Below are positions 19,157 to 28,843 of a stretch of 64,000 nt of DNA, in pieces. The position numbers were made by a program, and so were the translations under genes. Source of the stretch: Streptomyces sp. H27-H1 (GTDB lineage Bacteria > Actinomycetota > Actinomycetes > Streptomycetales > Streptomycetaceae). The notes beneath the pieces are model-generated. The model did not search any database, was not told the DNA's origin, and worked only from the letters and a program-made list of their open reading frames with translations. Within the stretch, counting starts at the first letter, position 1; every line of letters starts with the position of its first letter. The stretch lies in NCBI RefSeq assembly GCF_026627445.1, contig NZ_JAPNLJ010000006.1:236084-300083 (forward strand), written 5' to 3'.

Positions 19157-21021
19157 GCGGATTCCTCGATCTCTGTCAGTACGGACTCGGTCGGTAGGGA
19201 TGCCAGCCGCGGGAGCCGCTGTTCTTCCTCGGTCTCGCGGGTGACGACCGCCCGGTAGCGCGGATCGTCATGCAGCAGCTCGCGGTGCGTACCGCTGGCC
19301 GCCGCCTTGCCCTCGTGGATCAGGACCACCCGGTCGGCGCGGTCCAGCAGCAGCGGCGAGGAAGCCAGTACCACTGTCGTGCGCCCGGCGCGGAGGGCGC
19401 AGATGCCCTCCGCGATCCGGGCCTCCGTGTGCGAGTCGACCGCCGAGGTCGGCTCGTCCAGCACCAGTACCTCCGGATCGGTCACCAGGGACCGCGCCAG
19501 CGCCAGCCGCTGGCGCTGCCCGCCGGACAGCGAGCGGCCGCGCTCGGTGATCCGGGCGTCCATCGGGTCGCCCACCCCCTCCGGCGCGGACTGCAGCAGT
19601 GCGTCCAATACGTCCGCGCACTGGGCCGCCGCGAGCGCCGCCGACGCTTCGACCGCCCCGGACGCCGGTACGTCGAACAGCTCACGCAGGGTTCCGGACA
19701 ACAGGACCGGATCCTTGTCCTGTACGAGGACCAGCGTGCGCGCGGTGTCCAGCGCGAGGTCGTCCAGCGCGACCCCGCCCAGCAGGACGGAGGCCGGGGC
19801 GTCGTCGCCGCCGGAGTCGATGGGATGGCCGCCGAGGCGTTCCGCGAGACGGCCCGCCAGGTCGGGGTCGCCGCACACCACGGCGGTGAACCGGCCCGCC
19901 GGGACGAGCAGACCGGTCCGCGGGTCGTACAGGTCGGCGCCCGGGGCGGGAGCCTCGGCCACGGCGGCCCGTTCCCTGCCCTTCGCGTCGCCCGTGTCTT
20001 CCGCGCCCTTCGAGGCGTCCGCGTCCGTCCGCGTCAGCGCCAGCACCCGCGCCGCCCGCTTGGCGGAGGGGCGCGAGAAGGAGTACGCCATCGCGATCTC
20101 CTCGAAGTGCCGCAGGGGGTAGAGCATGGTCGCCACCGCGCTGAAGGCGGCGACGAGTTCGCCGACGTCCAGCCGGCCGTCCAGGACGAGCGCGGCCCCG
20201 TACCAGACCACCGTGATCAGCAGCACGCCCGGCAGCAGCACCTGGATCGCGGAGATCAGTGCCCACATGCGGGCACTGCGCACGGCGGCTTCGCGGACCT
20301 CCTGCGAGGCCACCCGGTAGCGGCCGAGGAACAGTTCCTCGCCACCGATGCCGCGCAGGACCCGCAGGCCCGCCACGGTGTCCGCGGCCAGTTCGGTGGC
20401 CTTGCCCGCCTTCTCCCGCTGGACGTCGGCGCGCTGGGTGGCGCGCGGCAGCAGCGGCAGGACGGCCAGCGCGAGCACCGGCATGCCGATGGCCACGACC
20501 ACACCGATCGTGGGCGCGTAGAACAGCAGGACGACACAGCCGATGACCAGGGTCAGAGCGGCGGCCAGGAAGCGGGAGACCGCCTCGACGAACCAGCCGA
20601 TCTTCTCCACGTCCCCCGTGGACACGGCCACCACCTCGCCCGCCGCGACCCGCCGGGTCAGGGCGGAACCCAGCTCGGCAGTCCTGCGGGCGAGCAGCTG
20701 TTGGACCCGCGCGGCGGCGGTGATCCAGTTGGTGACGGCGGTGCGGTGCAGCATCGCGTCGCCGACCGAGACCGCGACGCCGAGCAGCGCGAGCAGGCCG
20801 CCGACCCACAGCAGCCGGTCGCCGTCGCGGTTCACGGCCGCTTCCACGCCCATGCCCACGGCGTACGGGATTCCGGCCACGCCGCCGAAGTGGAGCAGCC
20901 CCCAGGCGAGGCTTTTGGCCTGTCCGCCGATTTGGCCCCGCCCCAGCCACCAGAGGAAGCGGGGACCGGAGCGAGCGTCCGGTACCCCCGGGTCCGGATA
21001 CGGAAGATCGCTGATCTGCAT
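19153..21021 (-). CDS. ABC exporter partner with lost Walker A and canonical signature
   Basis: A 622-residue half-exporter. The membrane domain spans about residues 40-320. In the ATPase domain the P-loop position reads VVCGDPDLAGRLAERLGG near 381, with no GxxGxGKS/T. The signature LSGGQRQ near 495 and Walker B VLVLDEPTS near 517 are intact, while the switch histidine is replaced in VVLASSPLLL. It should therefore supply only the signature half of one working ATP site, completed by the downstream partner's Walker A. An acidic linker (residues ~330-355) separates the domains. Confidence 0.93.
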   Translation of the reverse strand: MQISDLPYPDPGVPDARSGPRFLWWLGRGQIGGQAKSLAWGLLHFGGVAGIPYAVGMGVEAAVNRDGDRLLWVGGLLALLGVAVSVGDAMLHRTAVTNWITAAARVQQLLARRTAELGSALTRRVAAGEVVAVSTGDVEKIGWFVEAVSRFLAAALTLVIGCVVLLFYAPTIGVVVAIGMPVLALAVLPLLPRATQRADVQREKAGKATELAADTVAGLRVLRGIGGEELFLGRYRVASQEVREAAVRSARMWALISAIQVLLPGVLLITVVWYGAALVLDGRLDVGELVAAFSAVATMLYPLRHFEEIAMAYSFSRPSAKRAARVLALTRTDADASKGAEDTGDAKGRERAAVAEAPAPGADLYDPRTGLLVPAGRFTAVVCGDPDLAGRLAERLGGHPIDSGGDDAPASVLLGGVALDDLALDTARTLVLVQDKDPVLLSGTLRELFDVPASGAVEASAALAAAQCADVLDALLQSAPEGVGDPMDARITERGRSLSGGQRQRLALARSLVTDPEVLVLDEPTSAVDSHTEARIAEGICALRAGRTTVVLASSPLLLDRADRVVLIHEGKAAASGTHRELLHDDPRYRAVVTRETEEEQRLPRLASLPTESVLTEIEESA

Positions 21022-21133
21022 GACGCCCCATGACTGGTCGAGTGGTCCAAACCGTGCAAGGTTCGCGTTCCGGACCGGTCCGGGGCAATCGATTTTCCGT
21101 TGCGCACGGCCCGTCTCGGCCGGGCTTGTGGGC

Positions 21134-24071
21134 TCAGGGCCGGGTGGCGCGCTCCAGTTCCAGCAGCGCCGAGTAGTAGCTGCGGCCCGTGGCCCGGTCC
21201 ATGCCCACCTCGCACATCCGGTTCGCCGACAGGTGCGCGTAGAACTCCCGCGCCGTCACTTCGGCGGCCTCCCGCGCCGTCGCCGACTCCGTCAGCTCCG
21301 GATGCAGCATGCCGCGGTCACCCGCGAAGGCGCAGCACTCCGCGTCGTACGGGACCACCACCTCGTCGGCGCAGGCCTCGGCCACGGCCCGCAGGTGTGC
21401 CTCGTCGTCCAGGTGCCGCATCGAGCAGGTGGGATGGAGCACCGCCGAGCCGACGGTACGCAGGACCTTCAGATGGGGCAGCAGCTCCTCGGCGGCCCAG
21501 ACGATGGAGTCGACGATCCGCAGCTCGGCGTGCAGGGTCCGGTTGTCGTCCGTCAGGTACGGGACCACCTCGTGCGCGATGCCCAGGGTGCAGGAGGACG
21601 CGTCGACCACCAGGGGCAGCCGGCCGCCGGCCGTCCAGCCCCAGGCGGCCTCGACGATCCGGTTGGCCATCACGCGGTTTCCGGCGTCGTACCCCTTGGA
21701 GTGCCAGATCGTCGCGCAGCAGGTGCCCCTGACGTCCCCGGGGATCCACACCGGCTTTCCGGCCCGCTGCGACACCGCCACCACGGCCTGCGGAAGGGAG
21801 GGGCCGGGCCGGCCGTCGGGACCGCCGAAGATCCGGTTGACGCAGGCCGGGTAGTACACCGCGGCGGCGCCCCCGCGCGAGGTGGAAGGGAGCTTGCGGG
21901 CCGCGGCGCCGGGGATCTGAGGCAGCCACTCCGGGACCAGGTCCGGTCGGATGGCCTTGCGCGCGACACCTGTCACGGCCCGCAGGATCCTGTCGCCGAC
22001 GGCGTCGGTGACCTTGTCGGCGGCGGCCACGGCGAGCCGCGCGGCCACTTCGACCGCGCCGAACCGCCGGGCGGCGAGCTCGGCCGCGCGCTCCTCGCGC
22101 GGGCTGTGCCGGCGGTGGCGGAAGTCCCTCATCAGGGCGCCGGTGTCGATCCCGACGGGGCAGGCGAGTTTGCAGGTGGAGTCCCCGGCGCAGGTGTCCA
22201 CGGCGTCGTACCCGTACGCGTCGAGCAGTCCCTCGAGCACGGGGGAGCCGGGCTGCTGGCGCATCATCTCGCGGCGCAGCACGATCCGCTGGCGCGGGGT
22301 GGTCGTCAGGTCCTCGCTGGGGCAGGTCGGTTCGCAGAACCCGCATTCGATACAGGGGTCCGCCACGGCCTCCACCTGCGGGATCGTCTTCAGGCCGCGC
22401 AGGTGGGCCTTCGGGTCGCGGTCGAGGAGGATCCGGGGGGGCGAGCACCAGGTCGGGGTCGAGGATCCGCTTGGTGCGCCACATCATCTCGGTGGCCCGG
22501 GGGCCCCACTCCAGTTCCAGGAAGGGGGCCATGTTGCGGCCGGTCGAGTGCTCGGCCTTCAGGGAGCCGTCGAAGCGCTCCACGGTGAGCCGGCAGAAGG
22601 CATCCATGAACGCGGCGTACCGCTCCACGTCAGCGGGCCGGGCGGCGTCGAAGGCGAGCAGGAAGTGCAGGTTGCCGTGGGCGGCGTGGCCGGCGACGGC
22701 GGCGTCGAAGCCGTGCTCCGCCTGGAGTTCGAGGAGGGCCTCGCAGGCTTCGGCGAGCCGCGACGGGGGGACCGCGAAGTCCTCGGTGATCAGAGTGGTG
22801 CCGGAGGCGCGGGCGCCGCCGACGGCGGTGACGAAGGCCTTGCGGGCCTTCCAGTAGCCGGAGATGGTCTTCGCGTCGCGGGTGAAGGAGTTGGTCACCG
22901 AGGCCACCGGCGCCACCAGGTCCAGCCCGGCCACCACCTCGGCGGCGCGTCGCTCGTACTCCGCGCGGCCGGCCTCGTCGGGGGCCCGGAACTCCACCAG
23001 CAGCGCGGTGGTGTCCTTGGGCAGCCCGGCCCAGTCGGCGGGGACGCCTGCGACGCTCACCGAGGCGCGCAGGGTGTTGCCGTCCATCAGCTCGACGGCC
23101 AGCGCCCCCGCCTCGTTGAAGAGCGGTACGGCGGCGGCCGCGGCGGGCAGCGAGGGGAAGAAGAGCAGGGCGCTGGTGAGCTCGCGGTCCAGCGGCAGGG
23201 TGTCGAAGACGACCTCCGCGATGAACCCGAGGGTGCCCTCGGAGCCGACCATCAGCCCGCGCAGGATTTCCACCGGGGTGGCGCCGTCGAGATAGGCGTC
23301 GAGGCGGTAGCCGGTGGTGTTCTTGATCTCGTACTTGGCCCGGATGCGGGTGACGAGCTCCGCATCGGCCTCGATCTCCTTCTTGATCTCCATCAGGCCG
23401 TGGCACAGGGCGGGCTCGGCCCGCTCCAGCTCCTCGTCGGCGCGCGGGTCGGCGGTGTCCACGACGGTGCCGCTCGGCAGGACGAACGTGAGCGAGGACA
23501 GGGTGCGGTACGAGTTCCTCGTGGTGCCCGCGGTCATGCCGGAGGCGTTGTTCGCGACGACCCCGCCGAGGGTGCAGGCGATGGCGCTGGCCGGGTCCGG
23601 GCCGAGGACTCGGCCGTGCCGGGCGAGCGCGGCATTGGCGCGCACGACGGTGGTGCCGGGCTGGATCCGGGCGCGCAGGCCCTCCTCCAGCACCTCGACC
23701 CCGGACCAGTGGCGGCGGACGTCGACGAGGATGTCCTCGCCCTGGGCCTGGCCGTTCAGCGAGGTTCCGGCGGCCCGGAAGACCACCTCGCGCTGTTTGC
23801 CGTGGGCGTAGGACAGGACGGCGGAGACGTCGTCGATGTCCTCGGCGATCACGACGACCTGCGGCAGGAACCGGTAGGGGGAGGCGTCGGAGGCGTAGCG
23901 GACCAGGTCCGAGATGCCCGAGAGCACCTTGTCGGCGCCCAGCAGCTCGGTCAGCTCTCCGCACAGCGGCTCGGGGGTTCCCGTCGCCCTGCGGTCGGGC
24001 ACCCGGTCGGGGGCGGGGCCGCTGATGGTGCGCGGGCGCAGGGCCCCCGGCTTCGGTTCCAGCAGTGGCAT
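21134..24071 (-). pseudogene. FAD-linked oxidase / Fe-S D-lactate dehydrogenase-type gene, frameshifted
   Basis: N-terminal part from ATG 24071 (GAGGGG 6 bases upstream) encodes an FAD-binding type 4 domain (RAAGTSLNGQAQG, GGVVANNASGM, MVGSEGTLG) and C-terminal oxidase domain. At residue ~543 the frame breaks in a run of seven G (22435-22441 on the plus strand). Dropping one base joins it to the 21134-22375 frame: two cluster motifs, CIECGFCEPTCP and CAGDSTCKLACP, then CCG-type domains (CSMRHL, CCAFAGDRGM). Intact, this would be a ~980-residue membrane-associated 2-hydroxyacid dehydrogenase passing electrons to quinone or a carrier. It may be a real mutation or a homopolymer error. Confidence 0.85.
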
Positions 24072-24155
24072 CTGAAGCCCCTCAACTCGCGCCGTGTCAG
24101 TCGTTCTCACTCGTTCGGCGCAGCCCCGGCCCTGTCTCGGCCGGGCCGTCGCCCG

Positions 24156-24644
24156 TCAGCAGCCGTGCTCCGCCGGAGCATCCGCCAGAGCGTTCAGCAG
24201 ACCGCCGAGCACCTCGCGCTGATCGGCGGTCAATGGAGCCAGGATCTCCTCTGCGGCGCCGGTTCGCGCGTTGCGCAGGCGGCGCAGCGTGGCGCGGCCG
24301 GTGTCGGTGAGCTCGATCCTTATGACACGGCGGTTCGCCGGGTCGGGCACGCGGCGGACGCAGTCGGCGCTCTCCAGGCCGTCGACCAGCGTGGTCACGG
24401 CGCGGGGCACTACCTCCAGACGGGCGGCGAGGTCCGCCATCCGGGGCGGCCGCGCCGTGGAGAGGTGGGCGACGGTACGCAGCAGCCGGGACTGCGCCGG
24501 GGTGATGCCCAGCGGCTCCAGGTGGCGTTTTTGGATGCGGTGGAGCCGCCGGGTCAGGCGGAGCAGCTGCTCGGCGAGAACGCTGTCGGTGGTGTCGGTG
24601 CCGTCAGTGCCGTCGGAGGCGACGGTCTCGGAAGCGGTGCTCAT
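24156..24644 (-). CDS. MarR-family transcriptional regulator
   Basis: A 162-residue winged-helix repressor. Core elements are LGITPAQSRLLRTVAH, the recognition region PRMADLAARLEVVPRAVTTLVDGLE and the wing DPANRRVIRIELTDTGR. It is divergent from an ABC exporter gene with a 107-bp AT-richer gap containing nested inverted repeats, so it probably represses that exporter and itself in response to a small ligand. The N-terminus has a Thr/Asp-rich leader (GTDGTDTTDS). Confidence 0.93.
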   Translation of the reverse strand: MSTASETVASDGTDGTDTTDSVLAEQLLRLTRRLHRIQKRHLEPLGITPAQSRLLRTVAHLSTARPPRMADLAARLEVVPRAVTTLVDGLESADCVRRVPDPANRRVIRIELTDTGRATLRRLRNARTGAAEEILAPLTADQREVLGGLLNALADAPAEHGC

Positions 24645-24684
24645 GCTGCGGTCCTCATAATGGGAACGATATCAGGACCAGATT

Positions 24685-24720
24685 CATTGTGAGTATAGGT
24701 AACAATGAGCTATGCTCATT
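24685..24720. promoter_or_regulatory. Nested inverted repeats, probable MarR operator
   Basis: A perfect inverted repeat AATGAGC-TAT-GCTCATT occupies 24704-24720. It overlaps a second pair, CATTGT at 24685-24690 and ACAATG at 24702-24707. The segment is AT-rich compared with its surroundings and lies between the divergent marR and ABC genes, where a MarR dimer would block both promoters. Confidence 0.65.
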
Positions 24721-24751
24721 CGAGTCTCGTCGTCTGTCACGAAGGAGGCCC

Positions 24752-26704
24752 ATGCGCCCCAAAGAACCCGAGTGGGAACCCTCGAAGGAATCCCTCGACC
24801 CCAGTGGCCCAGCCCCGGAGGAGCGGCCGCGCGAGCTGCGCCGCATCGTCGGCCTCTTCCGGCCCTACCGGGGCCGTCTCGCCGTCGTCGGCGTGCTGGT
24901 CGCCGCCTCCTCGCTGGTCGGAGTCGCCACGCCCTTCCTGCTCAAGGAGGTCCTCGACGTAGCGATCCCGCAGGGGCGTACCGGGCTGCTCAGCCTGCTC
25001 GCCCTCGGCATGATCGCGACCGCGGTGGTCACCAGCATCTTCGGCGTGCTCCAGACCCTGATATCCACCACCGTCGGCCAGCGCGTCATGCACGATCTGC
25101 GCACCGCCGTCTACGCACAGCTCCAGCGGATGCCGCTGGCCTTCTTCACCCGTACGCGGACCGGCGAGGTGCAGTCCCGCATAGCCAACGACATCGGCGG
25201 CATGCAGGCCACGGTCACCTCCACGGCGACCTCCCTCGTCTCGAACGCCACGGCCGTCATCGCCTCCGTCGTCGCGATGCTCGCGCTCGACTGGCGGCTC
25301 ACGCTCGTCTCGCTGCTCCTGCTGCCCGTCTTCGTGTGGATCAGCCGCCGCGTCGGCGGCGAGCGCAAGAAGATCACCGCGCAGCGGCAGAAGCAGATGG
25401 CCGCGATGGCCGCGACGGTGACCGAGTCCCTGTCGGTCAGCGGCATCCTCCTCGGCCGCACCATGGGCCGCGCCGATTCGCTCACCAGCTCCTTCTCCGA
25501 GGAGTCCGAGAAGCTCGTCGACCTCGAAGTGCGCTCCAGCATGGCCGGGCGCTGGCGGATGTCCACCATCGGCATCGTCATGGCCGCCATGCCCGCGCTC
25601 ATCTACTGGGCGGCCGGCATAGCCCTGCAGAGTGGATCTCCCTCGCTCTCGGTCGGCACCCTCGTCGCCTTCGTCACCCTCCAGCAGGGCCTGTTCCGGC
25701 CCGCCGTGAGCCTGCTGTCGACCGGCGTCCAGATACAGACCTCCCTCGCGCTCTTCGCCCGCATCTTCGAGTACCTCGACCTGCCGGTGGACATCACCGA
25801 GCGCGAGGACCCCGTCCGCCTTGACCGGGCGAAGGGTGAGGTCCGGCTGGAGGACGTCCACTTCGCCTACGACACCAAGAGCGGCCCCACCCTGACGGGC
25901 ATCGACCTCACGGTCCCGGCCGGCGGCTCTCTCGCCGTGGTCGGCCCGACGGGATCCGGCAAGAGCACGCTGAGCTACCTCGTACCCCGGCTCTACGACG
26001 TCACCAGCGGCCGGGTCGTCCTCGACGGCGTGGACGTGCGCGACCTCGACTTCGACTCCCTGGCCCGCTCCATCGGCGTGGTCTCCCAGGAGACCTATCT
26101 CTTCCACGCCTCCGTCGCCGAAAACCTGCGCTTCGCAAAGCCGGACGCCACCGACGAGGAGATAGCGCAGGCGGCCCGCGCGGCCCAGATCCACGAGCAC
26201 ATCGAGTCCCTGCCCGACGGGTACGACACCCTGGTCGGCGAGCGCGGCTACCGGTTCTCCGGCGGCGAGAAGCAGCGCCTGGCCATTGCGCGCACCATCC
26301 TGCGCGACCCGCCAGTGCTGATCCTCGACGAGGCCACCAGTGCTCTGGACACCCGCACGGAGCACGCCGTGCAGCGCGCCATCGACAATCTCTCCCAGGG
26401 CCGCACCACCATCACCATCGCCCACCGGCTCTCCACCGTCCGCGACGCCGACCAGATCGTGGTGCTCGACGGAGGCCGCATCGCGGAGCGCGGAACCCAC
26501 GAGGAACTGCTCCACGCCGACGGCCGGTACGCGGCCCTCGTCCGGCGCGACCAGGAAACCTCGCTCAAGCCGGAGAAGCCGGCACCCAAGGAGCTCCTGT
26601 CCGGGGCGCTCGGTTCCGAGATGCGCAAGGCGGATCTGGTCAAGCCCGGGACGTTCAAGCCGAACACGCTGCGTGGTACCGAGCCGACCCCGGTGAATGT
26701 GTGA
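24752..26704 (+). CDS. ABC exporter (full half-transporter, canonical ATPase)
   Basis: A 650-residue ABCB-type multidrug-exporter-like half-transporter. The six-helix membrane domain runs from about residue 35 to 340. The ATPase has Walker A GPTGSGKST, Q-loop VSQETYLF, signature FSGGEKQR, Walker B VLILDEATSALD and H-loop IAHRLST, all intact, so it can act as a homodimer. ATG 24752 has GAAGGAGG 5 bases upstream; the longer frame from 24689 is rejected. Regulation by the divergent MarR is inferred from the palindromes between them. Confidence 0.94.
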   Translation: MRPKEPEWEPSKESLDPSGPAPEERPRELRRIVGLFRPYRGRLAVVGVLVAASSLVGVATPFLLKEVLDVAIPQGRTGLLSLLALGMIATAVVTSIFGVLQTLISTTVGQRVMHDLRTAVYAQLQRMPLAFFTRTRTGEVQSRIANDIGGMQATVTSTATSLVSNATAVIASVVAMLALDWRLTLVSLLLLPVFVWISRRVGGERKKITAQRQKQMAAMAATVTESLSVSGILLGRTMGRADSLTSSFSEESEKLVDLEVRSSMAGRWRMSTIGIVMAAMPALIYWAAGIALQSGSPSLSVGTLVAFVTLQQGLFRPAVSLLSTGVQIQTSLALFARIFEYLDLPVDITEREDPVRLDRAKGEVRLEDVHFAYDTKSGPTLTGIDLTVPAGGSLAVVGPTGSGKSTLSYLVPRLYDVTSGRVVLDGVDVRDLDFDSLARSIGVVSQETYLFHASVAENLRFAKPDATDEEIAQAARAAQIHEHIESLPDGYDTLVGERGYRFSGGEKQRLAIARTILRDPPVLILDEATSALDTRTEHAVQRAIDNLSQGRTTITIAHRLSTVRDADQIVVLDGGRIAERGTHEELLHADGRYAALVRRDQETSLKPEKPAPKELLSGALGSEMRKADLVKPGTFKPNTLRGTEPTPVNV

Positions 26705-26767
26705 TCGTATGACCGGCACACCGGTCGGATGTCGGGAATCGGATGGTTCGCGGGTTAGCGTGCCCGC

Positions 26768-27607
26768 ATGCGTCATGAGAACCGGCCGCCGTCACCGCGC
26801 CGTTCCCGGCTCACTCGCCGGGGCAGGCTGGGGCTCTTCCTCGTAACCGTCCTAGGACTCGGGGCAGCCCTTCTGATCCCCCTGTTTCCCGGGAAGGAAG
26901 CGCCCGAGAAGCCGCGCCAGTTGCTGATCCCCGAAGGCTGGCGGGCCCCGCAGGTCTACGCCGCCATCGACCGCGAACTGAAGCTCCCGGCCGGCTCCGC
27001 CAAGGCTGCGGCCGCCACGGCCGCCCTGTCCCTGCCCGCTGAGGCGAAGGGCAATCCGGAGGGGTACCTCTTCCCGGCCACCTATCCGGTGACTTCCAAG
27101 TCCACTCCGGCCTCGCTGCTCGGGTACATGGTCGAGACGGCCAACAAGAGCCTCGCGACCAAGGTCGTCGCGGACGGCGGCAAGGTTCACGGGATGACCC
27201 CGTACCAGACGGCCACCCTCGCGAGCATCATCGAGGCGGAGGCCGAGACCCGCGGGGACATGGGCAAGGTCGCCCGGGTGGTGCACAACCGGCTGGCGAA
27301 ATCGATGCCGCTCCAGATGGACTCCACCATCAACTACGCGCTGAACCGCTCCACGGTGGACACCAAGCTGAGCGAGACGAAGATCGACAGCCCCTTCAAC
27401 ACGTACGAACGTCAGGGTCTGCCGCCCACCCCGATCGACAGCCCCGGCCTGCGGGCCATGGCGGCCGCAGTGGCTCCGACGCCGGGGGACTGGCTGTTCT
27501 TCGTCACCGTGAAGCAGGGGGACACCCGGTTCTCGGCGACGTACGAGGAACACAAGCGCCACGTGGCGGAGTTCAACCGCCTGCGGGCGGCCTCGCGCAC
27601 CACCTGA
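26768..27607 (+). CDS. mltG: Endolytic transglycosylase MltG-like, short form
   Basis: A 279-residue single-pass membrane protein with an N-terminal anchor (about residues 19-38) and a YceG/MltG catalytic domain. Family motifs are GNPEGYLFPATY, TLASIIEAEAE with the expected catalytic Glu at E156, VVHNRL, LQMDSTINYAL and SPFNTY...GLPPTPI. MltG cleaves nascent peptidoglycan strands at the membrane. This copy lacks the long Pro-rich N-terminus typical of the housekeeping actinobacterial MltG, so it is probably a second paralogue. Confidence 0.9.
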   Translation: MRHENRPPSPRRSRLTRRGRLGLFLVTVLGLGAALLIPLFPGKEAPEKPRQLLIPEGWRAPQVYAAIDRELKLPAGSAKAAAATAALSLPAEAKGNPEGYLFPATYPVTSKSTPASLLGYMVETANKSLATKVVADGGKVHGMTPYQTATLASIIEAEAETRGDMGKVARVVHNRLAKSMPLQMDSTINYALNRSTVDTKLSETKIDSPFNTYERQGLPPTPIDSPGLRAMAAAVAPTPGDWLFFVTVKQGDTRFSATYEEHKRHVAEFNRLRAASRTT

Positions 27608-27650
27608 AGCAGTCCACGAGGCCCGGCCCGATCGGACGGGCACGCCCTAG

Positions 27651-28757
27651 CTAGCGGATGCCGGCCCGGGTGCGGGTGAGCAGGCGCTGGATCTCGCGGA
27701 CCGCGGCGCCGCCGGCGCGGTTGGCGCCGATGGTCGATGCCGAAGGGCCGTAGCCGACCAGGTGGATCCGCTCGTCGCGGACCGCGCGGGTGCCGTCGAG
27801 CCGGATGCCGCCGCCCGGCTCGCGCAGGCGCAGTGGAGCCAGGTGGTCGATGGCCGGGCGGAACCCGGTGGCCCACAGGATCACGTCGGCCTCCACCCGG
27901 TTCCCGTCCGGCCAGGCGGCCCCCGTCCTGGTGAGGTGGTCGAACATCGGCCGGCGGTCCAGCACCCCCGACGCCAGCCCGCCCCGTACCGCCTCGTTCA
28001 GCGGCAGCCCGGTGACGCTGACCACGCTCCGGGGCGCCAGCCCCTGCCGTACCCGGTCCTCCACCAGGGCCACCGCCGCCCGGCCCTGGGCCTCGCCGAA
28101 GCTCCCGTCGCGGAACACCGGGGGCCGTCGGGTGACCCAGCTGGTCTCCGCCGCCACCTCGGCGATCTCCAGCAGGTGCTGCACCGCCGAGGTGCCGCCG
28201 CCCACCACGATGACCCGGGCTCCGGCGAACTCGGCCGGCCCGGGGTAGTTCGCCGTGTGCAGCTGGCGGCCCCGGAAGAGTTCCTGCCCCGGGTAGCGCG
28301 GCCAGAAGGGCCGGTCCCAGGTCCCGGTGGCGTTGATCAGCGCCCGCGCCGACCAGGTGCCGGATGCGGATTCCACCAGCAGCCGGTGGTCCGCCCCGTC
28401 GCGTACCGCGGTGACGTCCACGGGCCGGCGGACGAGCAGGCCGAAGCGGTCCTCGTAGGCGGCGAAGTATTCCGCGATCACCTCGGAGGACGGCCGCAGC
28501 GGATCGGCGCCGGTGAGTTCCATCCCGGGCAGCGCGTGCATGCCGTGGACCTTGCCGTAGGTCAGCGAGGGCCAGCGGAACTGCCAGGCGCCGCCAGGGC
28601 GCGGCGCGTGGTCCAGGACCACGTGGCCGATGCCCGCCCGCGCCAGGTGGTAGGCGCTGGACAGGCCTGCCTGCCCCGCTCCCACGACCACCACGTCGAG
28701 CTCGTCCGCCGCGTCGACGTCCGTGTCCGCCACGCCCTGCTCCGCGAATTCGTTCAC
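27651..28757 (-). CDS. FAD/NAD(P)-dependent monooxygenase-like protein
   Basis: A 368-residue two-dinucleotide-binding-domain flavoprotein. The FAD Rossmann motif VVVGAGQAG is at residues 23-31 and the NAD(P) motif VIVVGGGTSAVQ is near 165, preceded by RQLHTANYPG, the flavin-monooxygenase-like (H)T/SxxY region. The C-terminal ATG motif reads VILWATGFRP. It resembles ArsO/YpdA-type single-component oxidoreductases; the substrate is unknown. GTG at 28757 is the chosen start, giving MNEFAEQG. Residues upstream in the open frame overlap the decayed gene behind it. Confidence 0.85.
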   Translation of the reverse strand: MNEFAEQGVADTDVDAADELDVVVVGAGQAGLSSAYHLARAGIGHVVLDHAPRPGGAWQFRWPSLTYGKVHGMHALPGMELTGADPLRPSSEVIAEYFAAYEDRFGLLVRRPVDVTAVRDGADHRLLVESASGTWSARALINATGTWDRPFWPRYPGQELFRGRQLHTANYPGPAEFAGARVIVVGGGTSAVQHLLEIAEVAAETSWVTRRPPVFRDGSFGEAQGRAAVALVEDRVRQGLAPRSVVSVTGLPLNEAVRGGLASGVLDRRPMFDHLTRTGAAWPDGNRVEADVILWATGFRPAIDHLAPLRLREPGGGIRLDGTRAVRDERIHLVGYGPSASTIGANRAGGAAVREIQRLLTRTRAGIR

Positions 28758-28843
28758 GGTTCTACTAACCGGGCCCGGCCGCGAGATCTTCCCGGGCCCG
28801 AGCCCTGTCCCGAGCCCCGGGCGCAGCGGACGGCGTCCCCGGC

